Shown here one piece after another: positions 54,522-63,029 of a DNA stretch of 64,000 bases. Below the pieces are notes generated by a model. That model was given only the letters and a program-made list of their open reading frames with translations. It did no database searches and was not told the origin of the DNA. Origin of the DNA: Chitinophagales bacterium (GTDB taxonomy: Bacteria > Bacteroidota > Bacteroidia > Chitinophagales > Saprospiraceae); NCBI GenBank assembly GCA_013298845.1, contig JAAFJN010000004.1:1-64000 (forward strand), in the 5' to 3' direction. How positions within the stretch are numbered: the first letter of the stretch is position 1; the number at the start of each line of letters is the position of its first letter. Position numbers and translations under genes: made by a program.

Positions 54522-54679
54522 AGTGAAAAGTGAAGAGTGAAGAGTGAAGAGTTATTAAGTACATTTTCAATACTAAATTATTGACCTAGTCACCAAATAA
54601 CAATGGAGACTCGAAAAATATTTTTATCAATAAACAAAAGAATTTTTCACTATTCACTTTTAACTATTCATTTAAATAT
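54522..54679 (+). repeat. AGTGAAGAGTGA-type repeats around a short spacer
   Basis: AGTGAAAAGTGAAGAGTGA follows the POT stop, and TTCACTATTCACTTTTAACT (reverse sense) lies at 54648-54667 just before the small ORF. They are the same family as at 18895 and 42242. Confidence 0.65.
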
Positions 54680-54808
54680 ATGGCAAAGGTTAAATCCAAC
54701 AAGCAGCAACAAAAAGCGAAAGAAGCGGAAGAAAATTCAAAATTTTTGGTTGTCGTATTCGTAGCGGCCATTGTTTTGGTTGTTCTGATGTACTTCATTT
54801 TTAATTGA
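54680..54808 (+). CDS. Small single-span membrane protein
   Basis: A 42-residue product: a lysine/glutamine/glutamate-rich head (MAKVKSNKQQQKAKEAEENS) and one strong membrane span (FLVVVFVAAIVLVVLMYFIF). The charged head and clean span make it a believable gene despite its size. No family recognised. Like the small dcw membrane gene, it starts directly behind a run of short repeats. Confidence 0.6.
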   Translation: MAKVKSNKQQQKAKEAEENSKFLVVVFVAAIVLVVLMYFIFN

Positions 54809-55225
54809 TGGTTCGATGAAAAAACAAAATCTAAAGTAGCAAGGTAGATGACAAAACTGCGGCAATATCCAGCCGCCTGCTTGTTTAGTCCTTCTCAAAC
54901 GATGCCCAATGTTATTGGCTACTCAGGTTTTGCCACACATTAAATTAAATTTTCGTGCATTTGTAAAGAAGTTGGAGGTGTATCTCCCTTGGGAACAAAC
55001 ACTTTCAACTTCTTTTACTTGATTAAATTACAGGTTGATTCAAGCGTGTCTTGAACTGCATCTCATGCCTACATAAATTATTTTTTGCCCGCAAGGTTCT
55101 CTTGGAGTAGTAATGGATTATTTATGGCAAAAAAAGGGACAACGTGGGAAGGAAAAAGATTTTTATTAAAGTGAAAAAAGTAAATTCAGACAACATCCGC
55201 ACCAGCACAATACATTTCACCAAAA
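54809..55225. other. Intergenic region with a large hairpin
   Basis: No gene seen in 417 bases. AAAGAAGTTG at 54965-54974 pairs with CAACTTCTTT at 55006-55015 around a 31-base loop, followed by TTAC. TACATTTC at 55211-55218 is one base off a -7 box, seven bases before the MBOAT gene ATG. Base composition becomes more AT-rich towards 55225. Confidence 0.5.
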
Positions 55226-56677
55226 ATGAATTTCAATTCAATAGATTTTTTTATATTTTTTATTTTAGTTTTTTTTTCTTACTGGTCTACAATTAGTAAG
55301 CATTTAAAAATACAAAATCTGATACTTCTAGCATCGAGTTATTTCTTTTATGCTTGTTGGGATTGGAGATTTTTATTTTTACTCATTTTTTCGACGTTAT
55401 TGGATTATTTTACAGGTATCAAAATGTCCAATAGTCGGAGTAATCATGAGAAAAAAGCATGGTTTTGGTTAAGCATTTGTATAAATATTGGATTTTTAGG
55501 CGTATTTAAATATTTTAATTTTTTCGCAAATTCTTTTGCTGATTTGATCTCTAACTTTGGGCTAAATGCACATACATACACTCTAAACATTATTTTACCA
55601 GTTGGTATTTCATTTTATACATTTCATGGGTTGTCGTATGTCATAGACATCTATAACGATAGAATTAAGCCTGAAAAATCATTTGTAAACTACGCTGTTT
55701 TTGTCAGTTTTTTCCCATTATTGGTAGCGGGGCCGATTGAACGAGCAACGCATCTTTTGCCCCAAATAAAAGGAAAGAGAGATTTTGAATACGAAAAAGC
55801 AGTTGATGGATTAAAACAGATTTTATGGGGGCTATTTAAAAAAGTAGTTATTGCCGACAACTTTGCAACAATTGCCAATGCAATTTTTGAAAATCATTCG
55901 CATCTATCCTCAAGTACGTTGGTTCTCGGTGCTGTTGCTTTTTCATTTCAAATATACGGAGATTTCTCTGGTTATTCAGACATGGCCCTAGGTACCGCCA
56001 AGTTATTTGGAATAAACCTTATGAGAAACTTTGCTAACCCGTATTTTTCAAGAGACATAGCAGAATTTTGGCGTAGGTGGCATATTTCACTTTCATCGTG
56101 GTTTAGAGATTATTTATATATACCGTTAGGTGGGAGTAGTGGGGGGATGTGGCGAAGAGTAAAAAATACATTTATAATATTCATAGTTAGTGGCTTCTGG
56201 CATGGCGCAAATTGGACTTTTATTGTTTGGGGTATACTAAACGCTTTTTTTATAATGCCTTCAATAATTTTTCAATCCAACAGAAAAAACCTTGACGTTG
56301 TGGCCAAAGCCCGCCTTTTACCTACGCTCAACGATTTAGTTAGGATTGGATTTACTTTTTGCCTAACGACTTTTGCTTGGATATTTTTTAGGTCAGAAAA
56401 TATTACTCATGCTCTGGAATACATATCTGGCATATTCAAAATGACTATATTTTCTAAGCCTTACTATCCCAATAATGGAGGAATTGTAACAAGAACATTG
56501 GTATTGGCACTGTTTTTTATTGTGATTGAATGGCAAGGAAGAGAACAACAGCACGCCCTTGAAACCTTATTTCAATCGAGAAAAAAATATATAAGATATG
56601 CATTTTACTATTTGGTAATAATTATTATTTTTGTTTTTTCGGGTTCAAATCAACAATTTATCTATTTCCAGTTTTAA
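55226..56677 (+). CDS. MBOAT-family O-acyltransferase (AlgI/DltB-like)
   Basis: A 483-residue multi-span membrane O-acyltransferase. Family segments are LPVGISFYTFHGLSYVIDIY near residue 126, GPIERATHLLPQ near 170, AEFWRRWHISLSSWFRDYLY near 285 and the catalytic histidine in VSGFWHGANWTFI near 330 (each quoted in part). It would move acyl, usually acetyl, groups across the membrane onto a surface polymer. The DNA is markedly more AT-rich than its neighbours, with a shift in codon use, which suggests transfer from another genome. It forms a unit with the SGNH gene two bases downstream. Confidence 0.88.
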   Translation: MNFNSIDFFIFFILVFFSYWSTISKHLKIQNLILLASSYFFYACWDWRFLFLLIFSTLLDYFTGIKMSNSRSNHEKKAWFWLSICINIGFLGVFKYFNFFANSFADLISNFGLNAHTYTLNIILPVGISFYTFHGLSYVIDIYNDRIKPEKSFVNYAVFVSFFPLLVAGPIERATHLLPQIKGKRDFEYEKAVDGLKQILWGLFKKVVIADNFATIANAIFENHSHLSSSTLVLGAVAFSFQIYGDFSGYSDMALGTAKLFGINLMRNFANPYFSRDIAEFWRRWHISLSSWFRDYLYIPLGGSSGGMWRRVKNTFIIFIVSGFWHGANWTFIVWGILNAFFIMPSIIFQSNRKNLDVVAKARLLPTLNDLVRIGFTFCLTTFAWIFFRSENITHALEYISGIFKMTIFSKPYYPNNGGIVTRTLVLALFFIVIEWQGREQQHALETLFQSRKKYIRYAFYYLVIIIIFVFSGSNQQFIYFQF

Positions 56678-56679
56678 CA

Positions 56680-57642
56680 ATGAAAAAGTTTTTACGAAAA
56701 ATAACTTATTTTTTCGCACCTATAATATTCCTTTTATACCCTATTGACATTTTTCTTTCTTCAAATCTAAAGACGTCAAAAATGGGAGAACACCCTGTTT
56801 GGAATGCCCTCTTTGAAGGTAGTATTAACGCAGATATAGTTATTTATGGCAGTTCTAGGGCTTGGGTACACGTTAACCCAAAAATCATAAGCGAAAAACT
56901 AAATGCAAAAACATTCAATCTAGGTATTGATGGACACAACTTTTTTTTACAACAATTAAGGCATAAAGAGTACCTTAAATACAATACAAAGCCCAAACTA
57001 ATATTGCACTCTTTGGATGTTTTTACTTTTGAGAAAAGAAAAGATTTATACAATTCGGACCAATTTCTTCCGTATTTTTTTAACAACAAAGATGTAGTGG
57101 AATATATAGAAACCTACAACGGGTTTAAATACTATGATTTTCACATTCCATTACTACGATATCATGGAAAATATGATGCAATTAAATCTGCATTAAACAT
57201 GTTTGTATTCCCTGATAACAACCTCGTTGAAAGGGTTAACGGCTACAAAGGTCAAGATAGGAATTGGAATAGTGATTTTAATAATGCAAAAACAACGATA
57301 AAAAAATACACTGCGATACTAGACTCTGCCTCAATAAATATGTTTGAAAACTATTTAATTGAATGTAAATCCAATCAAATAGAGGTCATATTTGTGTATA
57401 CGCCAGAATATATTGAAGGGCAACAGTTCATTAGTAATAGAACAGAAATTATGCACTTATATCACTATTTTAGCCAAAAATACGGGATAAAATTTTATGA
57501 CTTTTCTAATAACCCCATATCTTTTAACAAAGATTACTTTTATAACGCTATGCACATGAATAAAACAGGAAGTGATTTGTTTACCAATAATCTTGTCGAT
57601 TCTTTGCTACATTATGAAAACCTGAATCACATATTAAAATAA
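56680..57642 (+). CDS. SGNH-hydrolase-like membrane-anchored protein, MBOAT partner
   Basis: A 320-residue protein with one N-terminal span (residues about 8-28) and an extracytoplasmic SGNH-like domain. The serine block is VIYGSSRAWVHVNP near residue 55, and the C-terminal Asp/His block is DYFYNAMHMNKTGSDLF near 284. Such proteins receive acyl groups from MBOAT partners and complete O-acylation, as AlgX/AlgJ or PatB do. Only two bases separate it from the MBOAT gene. Same AT-rich composition. Confidence 0.8.
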   Translation: MKKFLRKITYFFAPIIFLLYPIDIFLSSNLKTSKMGEHPVWNALFEGSINADIVIYGSSRAWVHVNPKIISEKLNAKTFNLGIDGHNFFLQQLRHKEYLKYNTKPKLILHSLDVFTFEKRKDLYNSDQFLPYFFNNKDVVEYIETYNGFKYYDFHIPLLRYHGKYDAIKSALNMFVFPDNNLVERVNGYKGQDRNWNSDFNNAKTTIKKYTAILDSASINMFENYLIECKSNQIEVIFVYTPEYIEGQQFISNRTEIMHLYHYFSQKYGIKFYDFSNNPISFNKDYFYNAMHMNKTGSDLFTNNLVDSLLHYENLNHILK

Positions 57643-57756
57643 ATAAAAAGAAATAAACAAACGCAAATAATAACAGTGATACATTAAGAGGTTGCCCGTA
57701 TTTCGTCGTAAGCAACGAAATGCGAGCAGTCTCCTCTGTGAGCCTTTGATTCCTTA

Positions 57757-58382
57757 CTACCTCACCACCACTACTTTCCCCGTCCGTATTACCCCGTCGG
57801 CGAAATACACCACGAGGCAATACACCCCGGGAGATACCGCGGAATACCCGACCACGTGCTACCATTCCAACGAGCAATCGAATAACTGGTATCCTGGCCT
57901 GCCATCAGGAATAATCCCGATACCAACAACGTGCTGTCGTTTTCTACGTAACTGCCCCATACCGATACATTGGCCGGATTACCAAGTTCAGTCCTGTAAA
58001 ACCCGGTCACCGGAGACCACTCGCTGCCGTTCCAACCCGCCATCCCCACCGTCGAAATGCCGCCAATCTCTTTCAAGGCCCCACCATAATACATCTTATC
58101 CTTAAACCGCTGAACCATATTCATGCTCCCACAGGCCGGTTCCCCACAGGCGTTGTTATCGGCACCAATACCAACAATCTGCTGGCCGTCGTAATGGAAC
58201 ATGCCCCATATCGTATCGGTACCGTTGTATTTGGCACCCGTGATCGTATGTAACAGGTTATCTACTGTATCAACATAGAATTGGTAAACGCCTCGATTTA
58301 AATGACCCACCTGTTGCCAGCCCTGAGCGGCACCGGGATAATAAAAGGTAAACAGGGTACAAAAGAGGGGCAGGTATTTCAT
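57757..58382 (-). pseudogene. Decayed T9SS-secreted beta-propeller-like protein (internal deletion and frameshift)
   Basis: From ATG 58382 a 197-codon frame begins with a signal peptide (MKYLPLFCTLFTFYYPGAAQ) and continues as Kelch/delta-60-like repeats (GMAGWNGSEWSPV, SIARWNGSTWSG), then goes out of frame at about 57840 and stops at 57789. In the shifted frame the sequence reads SPGVYCLVVYFADG...TGKVVVVR and stops at 57757, the typical last strands of a T9SS CTD. The middle of the CTD and any further repeats are missing, so a deletion appears to have joined the two ends out of frame. It lies 23 bases after folE. Confidence 0.65.
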
Positions 58383-58405
58383 GATTTTAGGAAGAACTCG
58401 TTTTC

Positions 58406-58993
58406 TTACTCCATGAGCCGCAAAAACTCCGTTCGGGTGCGGACATCGCTTTGGAACACGCCGGTAAATGCCGAGGTAGTGGTTTTGCTGTTTTGTTTTT
58501 GCACCCCGCGCATCATCATACAAAGGTGCGAGGCTTCGATCACAACGGCCACACCCAGCGGGTTGAGGGTTTCCTGAATTACGTCCCGGATTTCGAGTGT
58601 GAGCCGTTCCTGCACCTGCAAACGGCGGGCAAAAACATCTACCACGCGGGGCAATTTGCTTAACCCAACGATATAACCGTTGGGAATGTAGGCGATATGG
58701 GCTTTGCCAAAAAAAGGCAACATGTGGTGTTCGCACAAGGAATACAACTCAATGTCTTTGACCAATACCATTTCGCTGTAATCTTCCTTAAACATGGCCG
58801 ACCGCAAAATAGCGGCTGCGTCCTGATCGTAGCCCTGCGTAAGAAATTGCATAGCTTTGGCCGCTCTTTCGGGGGTTTTTAACAACCCTTCGCGGGTAAT
58901 ATCTTCACCGAGGCTCGACAAAATATCGTTGAACCGAAGGATAAGTCCGTCGGTTGTTTCTTGGTCGTAATGGTCCACTTTTTTATAAGGCAT
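58406..58993 (-). CDS. folE: GTP cyclohydrolase I FolE
   Basis: A 195-residue FolE that converts GTP to 7,8-dihydroneopterin triphosphate, the entry to folate and queuosine precursors. Zinc and active-site residues are visible in [20 protein letters not shown] (about residues 84-103), followed by [15 protein letters not shown] and the late [11 protein letters not shown]. Length is typical. It is 15 bases downstream of queD, and the two products act in sequence. Confidence 0.95.
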   Translation of the reverse strand: MPYKKVDHYDQETTDGLILRFNDILSSLGEDITREGLLKTPERAAKAMQFLTQGYDQDAAAILRSAMFKEDYSEMVLVKDIELYSLCEHHMLPFFGKAHIAYIPNGYIVGLSKLPRVVDVFARRLQVQERLTLEIRDVIQETLNPLGVAVVIEASHLCMMMRGVQKQNSKTTTSAFTGVFQSDVRTRTEFLRLME

Positions 58994-59008
58994 AACCGTT
59001 TTGGGGCG

Positions 59009-59425
59009 TTATTCACCGTAATACTCGACGTAAATATTCTCCGTTTCCCACAGTGTCAGGCGGTGCAGGGTTCCCCCCAGTTCTTCTACGTGTTTTTCCA
59101 GTCGCTCCCAAATTACTTTAACGATATTTTCGGAGGTTGGTTGCAGATTTTTTGGGAAAAACGGCACGTCTAAGTTAAGATTGCGGTGGTCGAGGTGATC
59201 CGTAACTTCCCGTTTAATAATGGTGCTGAGGTCTTTGGCGTTGACCACAAACCCCGTCACCGGGTGCGGGTGTCCTTTTACGGTAACGTGCAGGGTATAA
59301 TTGTGACCGTGCCAGTTGGCGTTAGAGCATTTGCCAAATTTTTCGATATTCTCCTCTTGGGTCCAGTCTTCTACCCAGAGTTTATGCGCTGCGTTGAAAC
59401 GCTCTATTCGTGTGATATAAACCAT
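59009..59425 (-). CDS. queD: 6-pyruvoyl-tetrahydropterin synthase / QueD family protein
   Basis: A 138-residue member of the PTPS/QueD family, which act on dihydroneopterin triphosphate, the FolE product. Zinc histidines lie in FNAAHKLW near residue 12 and HGHNYTLHV near 43; the catalytic cysteine is in FGKCSNANWHGH. DHLDHRNLN near 82 and the C-terminal ETENIYVEY also fit. Start ATG 59425 is preferred; 59446 adds seven codons. Pairing with folE supports queuosine or pterin synthesis; which product is made is not certain. Confidence 0.88.
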   Translation of the reverse strand: MVYITRIERFNAAHKLWVEDWTQEENIEKFGKCSNANWHGHNYTLHVTVKGHPHPVTGFVVNAKDLSTIIKREVTDHLDHRNLNLDVPFFPKNLQPTSENIVKVIWERLEKHVEELGGTLHRLTLWETENIYVEYYGE

Positions 59426-59506
59426 AGTTTTTTGTCTTAAGAGCAAATACTGCTAAAAACTTTGTTTAGAACCGCTTTTTACGGCTAAAAGTTCTAAAAA
59501 AGGCCG

Positions 59507-59514
59507 CAAAGATA
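59507..59514 (-). promoter_or_regulatory. queD-folE promoter (-7 element)
   Basis: Minus-strand TATCTTTG is a perfect -7 match 81 bases before the queD ATG. The leader holds an 8-bp inverted repeat TTTAGAAC/GTTCTAAA (59464-59498). It does not fit the preQ1 riboswitch pattern I know. Confidence 0.5.
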
Positions 59515-59545
59515 CAGTGCAGCGGGAATATTGTACTAAAAGATT

Positions 59546-59634
59546 TTAGACGGTAGACAAAAGACCTTAGACAAAAGACATTAGACAAAAGACCTTAGAC
59601 AAAAGACATTAGACAAAAGACCTTAGACAAAAAA
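59546..59634 (+). repeat. Tandem TTAGACAAAAGACC units
   Basis: About six near-identical 14-base units (TTAGACAAAAGACC or ...ACA) run head to tail, followed by ATCTCATCACTCAT-type repeats to 59670. A reversed pair of the same unit lies at 42520-42541. Non-coding. Confidence 0.8.
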
Positions 59635-59674
59635 CTCATATCTCATCACTCATATCTCATCTCTCCATCACTCC

Positions 59675-60637
59675 TCACTTTGAAAAAAGATAGGCCATTA
59701 CATCCATCATGACTGCGATACAGCCGTGGACGATGGCACCACCCACGATATTGTTGGTGCGCAAGGCCACTACCCCCAGAATATATCCGCCAAATACGGA
59801 ACTGATGGTTTCGCCCGGCGGTTTGGCAAAATGCCGGAAGGCGTACAAACCACTCATCGGAATAATGGCGTGCCGCTCCATGAGGTGCGCCATTCCCACC
59901 ACCAAAAAGCCGCGAAAAATGATTTCGGCCCAAATAAAATACAAACCATAAATCAGTTCGTACAGGAAAAAAGCCGCGTTTTCGTTTTCAATCAGGGTCA
60001 TTTTTTCAATTTGTTTCAGTTGCAAAGTTGGGTAATAACTCTGAAACTGCGCCTGATTCGCGCCCCAAAGCACCAGTGGAAACATGATGCCCAAAATCAT
60101 CAAATACGGCAGCGGATCAAAACCTTTGCGCACCAAACCGTACATAAAAGGCACCCCGCGCTGCCGGTCGTTCCACCACCAAAACACCAACAATGGCAAA
60201 CCAAAGTACAAATACGGCATCAAAGGAGCCGAAATTCGCAAGGCAAAATACTTGTCGGGCGGAAACGAAAATTGCTGCCCCAAGTACCGGTGCAAACCCA
60301 AACTCCCCTGCGCACTCAACAACAACAAAATAAACACCGACCGCAACCAGAACTCCCGTTGTTGCCAAAACCGCGCTTCGGGGTGAAAAAGAGCCGTAAT
60401 ACCCACCAATACCAGGTAAGGGCCCCCGTAAAAGAAAAAATACGCCGGAAAACACCAGGCACTGCCCGGCACGTACAAGGTGCGCACCATGTAAAACTCC
60501 CACGACCGGTACCCCGACGGGGCGGTGGTGTAATTGAGTACAATACACAAAGCGATAAAACCGAAGGCTACCAAATAATAACCCGGCTTGAAATCCGTTT
60601 TCAGGTGCTCTTTTAAATAACGTACAATACTGCGCAT
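59675..60637 (-). CDS. CPBP-family intramembrane metalloprotease
   Basis: A 320-residue protein with about eight spans. CPBP/Abi motifs: WAEIIFRGFLV near residue 224 (E and R of motif 1), YAFRHFAKPPGE near 257 (F and H of motif 2) and VHGCIAVMMD near 304 (motif 3 histidine). Motif 1 shows a single glutamate rather than the usual EE pair. Family members process prenylated or membrane peptides; the substrate is unknown. ATG at 60637 is chosen because a perfect -7 box lies four bases before it and inside the longer reading. Confidence 0.82.
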   Translation of the reverse strand: MRSIVRYLKEHLKTDFKPGYYLVAFGFIALCIVLNYTTAPSGYRSWEFYMVRTLYVPGSAWCFPAYFFFYGGPYLVLVGITALFHPEARFWQQREFWLRSVFILLLLSAQGSLGLHRYLGQQFSFPPDKYFALRISAPLMPYLYFGLPLLVFWWWNDRQRGVPFMYGLVRKGFDPLPYLMILGIMFPLVLWGANQAQFQSYYPTLQLKQIEKMTLIENENAAFFLYELIYGLYFIWAEIIFRGFLVVGMAHLMERHAIIPMSGLYAFRHFAKPPGETISSVFGGYILGVVALRTNNIVGGAIVHGCIAVMMDVMAYLFSK

Positions 60638-60641
60638 CAGG

Positions 60642-60649
60642 CAAAGGTA
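60642..60649 (-). promoter_or_regulatory. CPBP gene promoter (leaderless geometry)
   Basis: Minus-strand TACCTTTG ends four bases before the ATG at 60637. Divergent from the promoter at 60668-60699. Confidence 0.6.
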
Positions 60650-60667
60650 ACAATATTGTCCCTTCCA

Positions 60668-60699
60668 ATTGTGAAAGTCGGAGGATATGTGTACGTTTG
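60668..60699 (+). promoter_or_regulatory. Promoter of the proline-rich protein gene
   Basis: ATTG at 60668-60671, 20 bases, then TACGTTTG at 60692-60699, a perfect -7 match 22 bases before the ATG at 60722. Confidence 0.65.
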
Positions 60700-60721
60700 C
60701 GGCATTAAAACCCACCTAAAG

Positions 60722-61507
60722 ATGGATCTGCTCAAAGCAAAAATTTACTTAGATAAAATCAACCGCGAATTCGGGCGAATGCTGAAAGACCCCGAAAATG
60801 TCCCGCGTATTGACGTGGACATTACGCTATCGCACGTTCGTGAACTGTACGATGCCTTTTTATCCGACACCCCCGAAGTAAAACCCGCTCCGGCACCCAG
60901 AAAAGCAGTTGAACCACCACCACCACCCGTGGTCGTGGCACCGCCACCGCCGCCGCCAGTAGTTGTAGCGCCACCGCCGGTGGAAGTACCGCCACCACCG
61001 CCTCCGGTGGTTGTAGCACCTCCACCACCGCCCGTGGTTGTAGCACCTCCACCACCCGTAGTGGAAGTACCGCCACCACCGCCCGTGGTTGTAGCACCGC
61101 CGCCGCCCGTAGTGGAAGCGCCGCCGCCACCCGTGGTCGTAGCACCGCCACCGCCCGTGGTAGAAGCGCCACCGGCACCGACAGCGGTAGTTTCCGCTGG
61201 TGACGCGGAAATTCTTTTTGAATACAAAGAGGCCAAAGAACTCTCCGAAAAACTATCGGATACGCCCATCAGTGATCTCAAACGCGCCATTTCGCTCAAT
61301 GACCGTCTGATGATTCAGCGGGAACTTTTTGGCAACGATAACCCATTTTTCGAAACGACCCTGAGTACCCTCAATTCGGCCTCCGGGTTCGAGGCCGCCC
61401 GCGCTTATTTGTTACAGGAGTGCATTGGTCGGTTCGACTGGCTGCACAAAAACAAGGTAGAAACCGCGAAATCGTTTATTCGCCTGGTTCGGAGACGTTA
61501 TAAATAA
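60722..61507 (+). CDS. Protein with proline-rich linker and conserved C-terminal domain, unknown function
   Basis: A 261-residue protein in three parts. Residues 1-55 are a helical N-terminal segment (MDLLKAKIYLDKINREFGRM). Residues about 64-155 are a low-complexity linker with six PPPPVVVA-type units. Residues about 165-261 are a helical domain with DLKRAISLNDRLMIQRELF and FDWLHKNKVETAKSFIRLVRRRY, of a kind I associate with uncharacterised Bacteroidota proteins. No signal peptide or span. ATG 60722 is chosen because the promoter lies inside the longer reading from 60656. It is followed four bases later by the flavin oxidoreductase gene. Function not known. Confidence 0.75.
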   Translation: MDLLKAKIYLDKINREFGRMLKDPENVPRIDVDITLSHVRELYDAFLSDTPEVKPAPAPRKAVEPPPPPVVVAPPPPPPVVVAPPPVEVPPPPPPVVVAPPPPPVVVAPPPPVVEVPPPPPVVVAPPPPVVEAPPPPVVVAPPPPVVEAPPAPTAVVSAGDAEILFEYKEAKELSEKLSDTPISDLKRAISLNDRLMIQRELFGNDNPFFETTLSTLNSASGFEAARAYLLQECIGRFDWLHKNKVETAKSFIRLVRRRYK

Positions 61508-61510
61508 ACA

Positions 61511-62545
61511 ATGTCGAAAAAAATTCTGGTGGTTGGACAAGGACTGGCTGGTTGTGTTTTAGCCTGGACTTTAGCGCAGGAAGGTGCCGATGTGACCGTT
61601 ACCGACCACCTTCAGTTGCCCGCTGCATCTGCCGTTGCGGCGGGGCTAATTAATCCGGTAACGGGTAAAAGATACGCAAAATCGTGGAATTTTGAGGTCT
61701 TTTACCCGTTTGCCATGCAGTTTTACCAAAATCTGGAACGGGCCGCCGGACAACAAATTTGGTTCAATTATCCCATTATCCGGCTGCTCAACAGCGTCAT
61801 TGAGCAAAATGAGTGGAGCCTGCGCGCGGGACAACCCGATTACGCCGGTTTCGCCGATGTGCAAACCCACGCCGGAGATTGGGAAACATTCGTACAACCG
61901 GGCTTTGCTTACGGCTATATTCACCGGGCCGCCCGGGTCAATTTTCCCGCCCTGCGCGCCTTTATTCACCAATGGTTTTCGGCGCAAAACCGCTTCCTGC
62001 ACACCCACGTAACGGCCAATAACGTCGCCGATTATATTCCACATTACGATCATATTATTTTTAGCGAAGGTTATTACGGGCAAAAAAACGCCTTATTTCA
62101 GCATTTACCGTGGTTATCGGCCAAAGGAGATGTTCTAATGATTCGGATACCCGCCGCCACCGCCGACATCCAATCCATTTTGAAAAAACAAATCACCATT
62201 ATTCCCTACGGCGATGGTTTGTTTTGGGCGGGTGCCAACTACTATTGGGAATTTGAAGATGCCAACCCCACCCAACAGGGACTGGAATTTAACCGGAGCG
62301 AACTGCGCACCATGCTCCGCACCCACTTTGAAATTGTCGAGCACCGGGCGGCCGTTCGCCCCGTACTCAAAGACCGCCGCCCCGTTATGGGTTGGAGTAC
62401 CGAACAACCTAAAGTGGGTATTTTTAACGGCATGGGCAGCAAAGGTGCTTTGTTAACGCCGTTTTGGGCCGCCCATTTTGCCCAACATATGTTGCACGGA
62501 ACTGCGTTGGATAGTACCGTGGATATTAAGCGATTTGGACGTTAA
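61511..62545 (+). CDS. FAD-dependent oxidoreductase (DAO family)
   Basis: A 344-residue flavoprotein. The N-terminal FAD loop is ILVVGQGLAGCVLAWTLAQEG, and the C-terminal part holds RPVLKDRRPVMGW and IFNGMGSKGALLTP near 310-325, as in D-amino-acid oxidase/glycine oxidase relatives. Substrate unknown; oxidative deamination of a small amino compound is the family activity. It starts four bases after the proline-rich gene, so the two are co-transcribed. Confidence 0.82.
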   Translation: MSKKILVVGQGLAGCVLAWTLAQEGADVTVTDHLQLPAASAVAAGLINPVTGKRYAKSWNFEVFYPFAMQFYQNLERAAGQQIWFNYPIIRLLNSVIEQNEWSLRAGQPDYAGFADVQTHAGDWETFVQPGFAYGYIHRAARVNFPALRAFIHQWFSAQNRFLHTHVTANNVADYIPHYDHIIFSEGYYGQKNALFQHLPWLSAKGDVLMIRIPAATADIQSILKKQITIIPYGDGLFWAGANYYWEFEDANPTQQGLEFNRSELRTMLRTHFEIVEHRAAVRPVLKDRRPVMGWSTEQPKVGIFNGMGSKGALLTPFWAAHFAQHMLHGTALDSTVDIKRFGR

Positions 62546-63029
62546 GCCTCATTAGGTATTCCTTCGCACCGTAGGCCTCTTTGGGATTATTCTTCGGATG
62601 CGCTTTATTTTTTAACCCTTGTCACGCAGCACCGGGTTTGTAACCTCGGTTATATTGACCAGCCCCCCCTATTATTTAAACCATTGAAAAACATCGAACA
62701 ACGAAATTATTTTTGCCAAATATGTTAAATACAAAAAAAACATTGGCAAAAACGCGGACCAACAAATTATTCGCACCTAAATTTGTCATCAGGTATTCAC
62801 CCCGATATTTTTATTTTATTTTTTTATTCCCCAATAGTTCACAGTTCCCCCGGTATTCTCATTAAACGGACAACCAATTACACCAACAGATAAAAAACAA
62901 TATACGCAACCATTTTTCCCGATTACGCGCCCCCAAGTTTTGTGTGCTTCTAATTGCGTATGCCCCTTTTTTTGTCGTTTTTACATTGAGTGAATTGGAT
63001 TTTTTTAGGCAGTAAAAAACCAATAACAA
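62546..63029. other. AT-rich gap before the injection-system genes
   Basis: 484 bases without a gene. CTTGTCACGCAGC at 62618-62630 also occurs in the tandem repeats at 33028 and 33209, so this may be a weak family A fragment. 62690-62830 is very AT-rich. No perfect -7 box is seen; TACATTGA at 62982-62989 is the nearest. This is where a promoter or silencer of the following cluster would lie. Confidence 0.5.

Noticed and set aside
59440-59505. preQ1 riboswitch in front of queD
   Set aside because: There is an inverted repeat in the leader, but the A-rich tail and C-rich binding loop of known preQ1 classes are not present.
59726-60616. 296-codon plus-strand frame opposite the CPBP protease gene
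   Set aside because: The minus strand has spans, family motifs and a promoter; this frame is a basic, low-complexity shadow.
60745-61299. Glycine/threonine-rich minus-strand frame in the proline-rich gene
   Set aside because: It is the reverse reading of the PPPPVVVA linker; the plus frame has a promoter and conserved ends.
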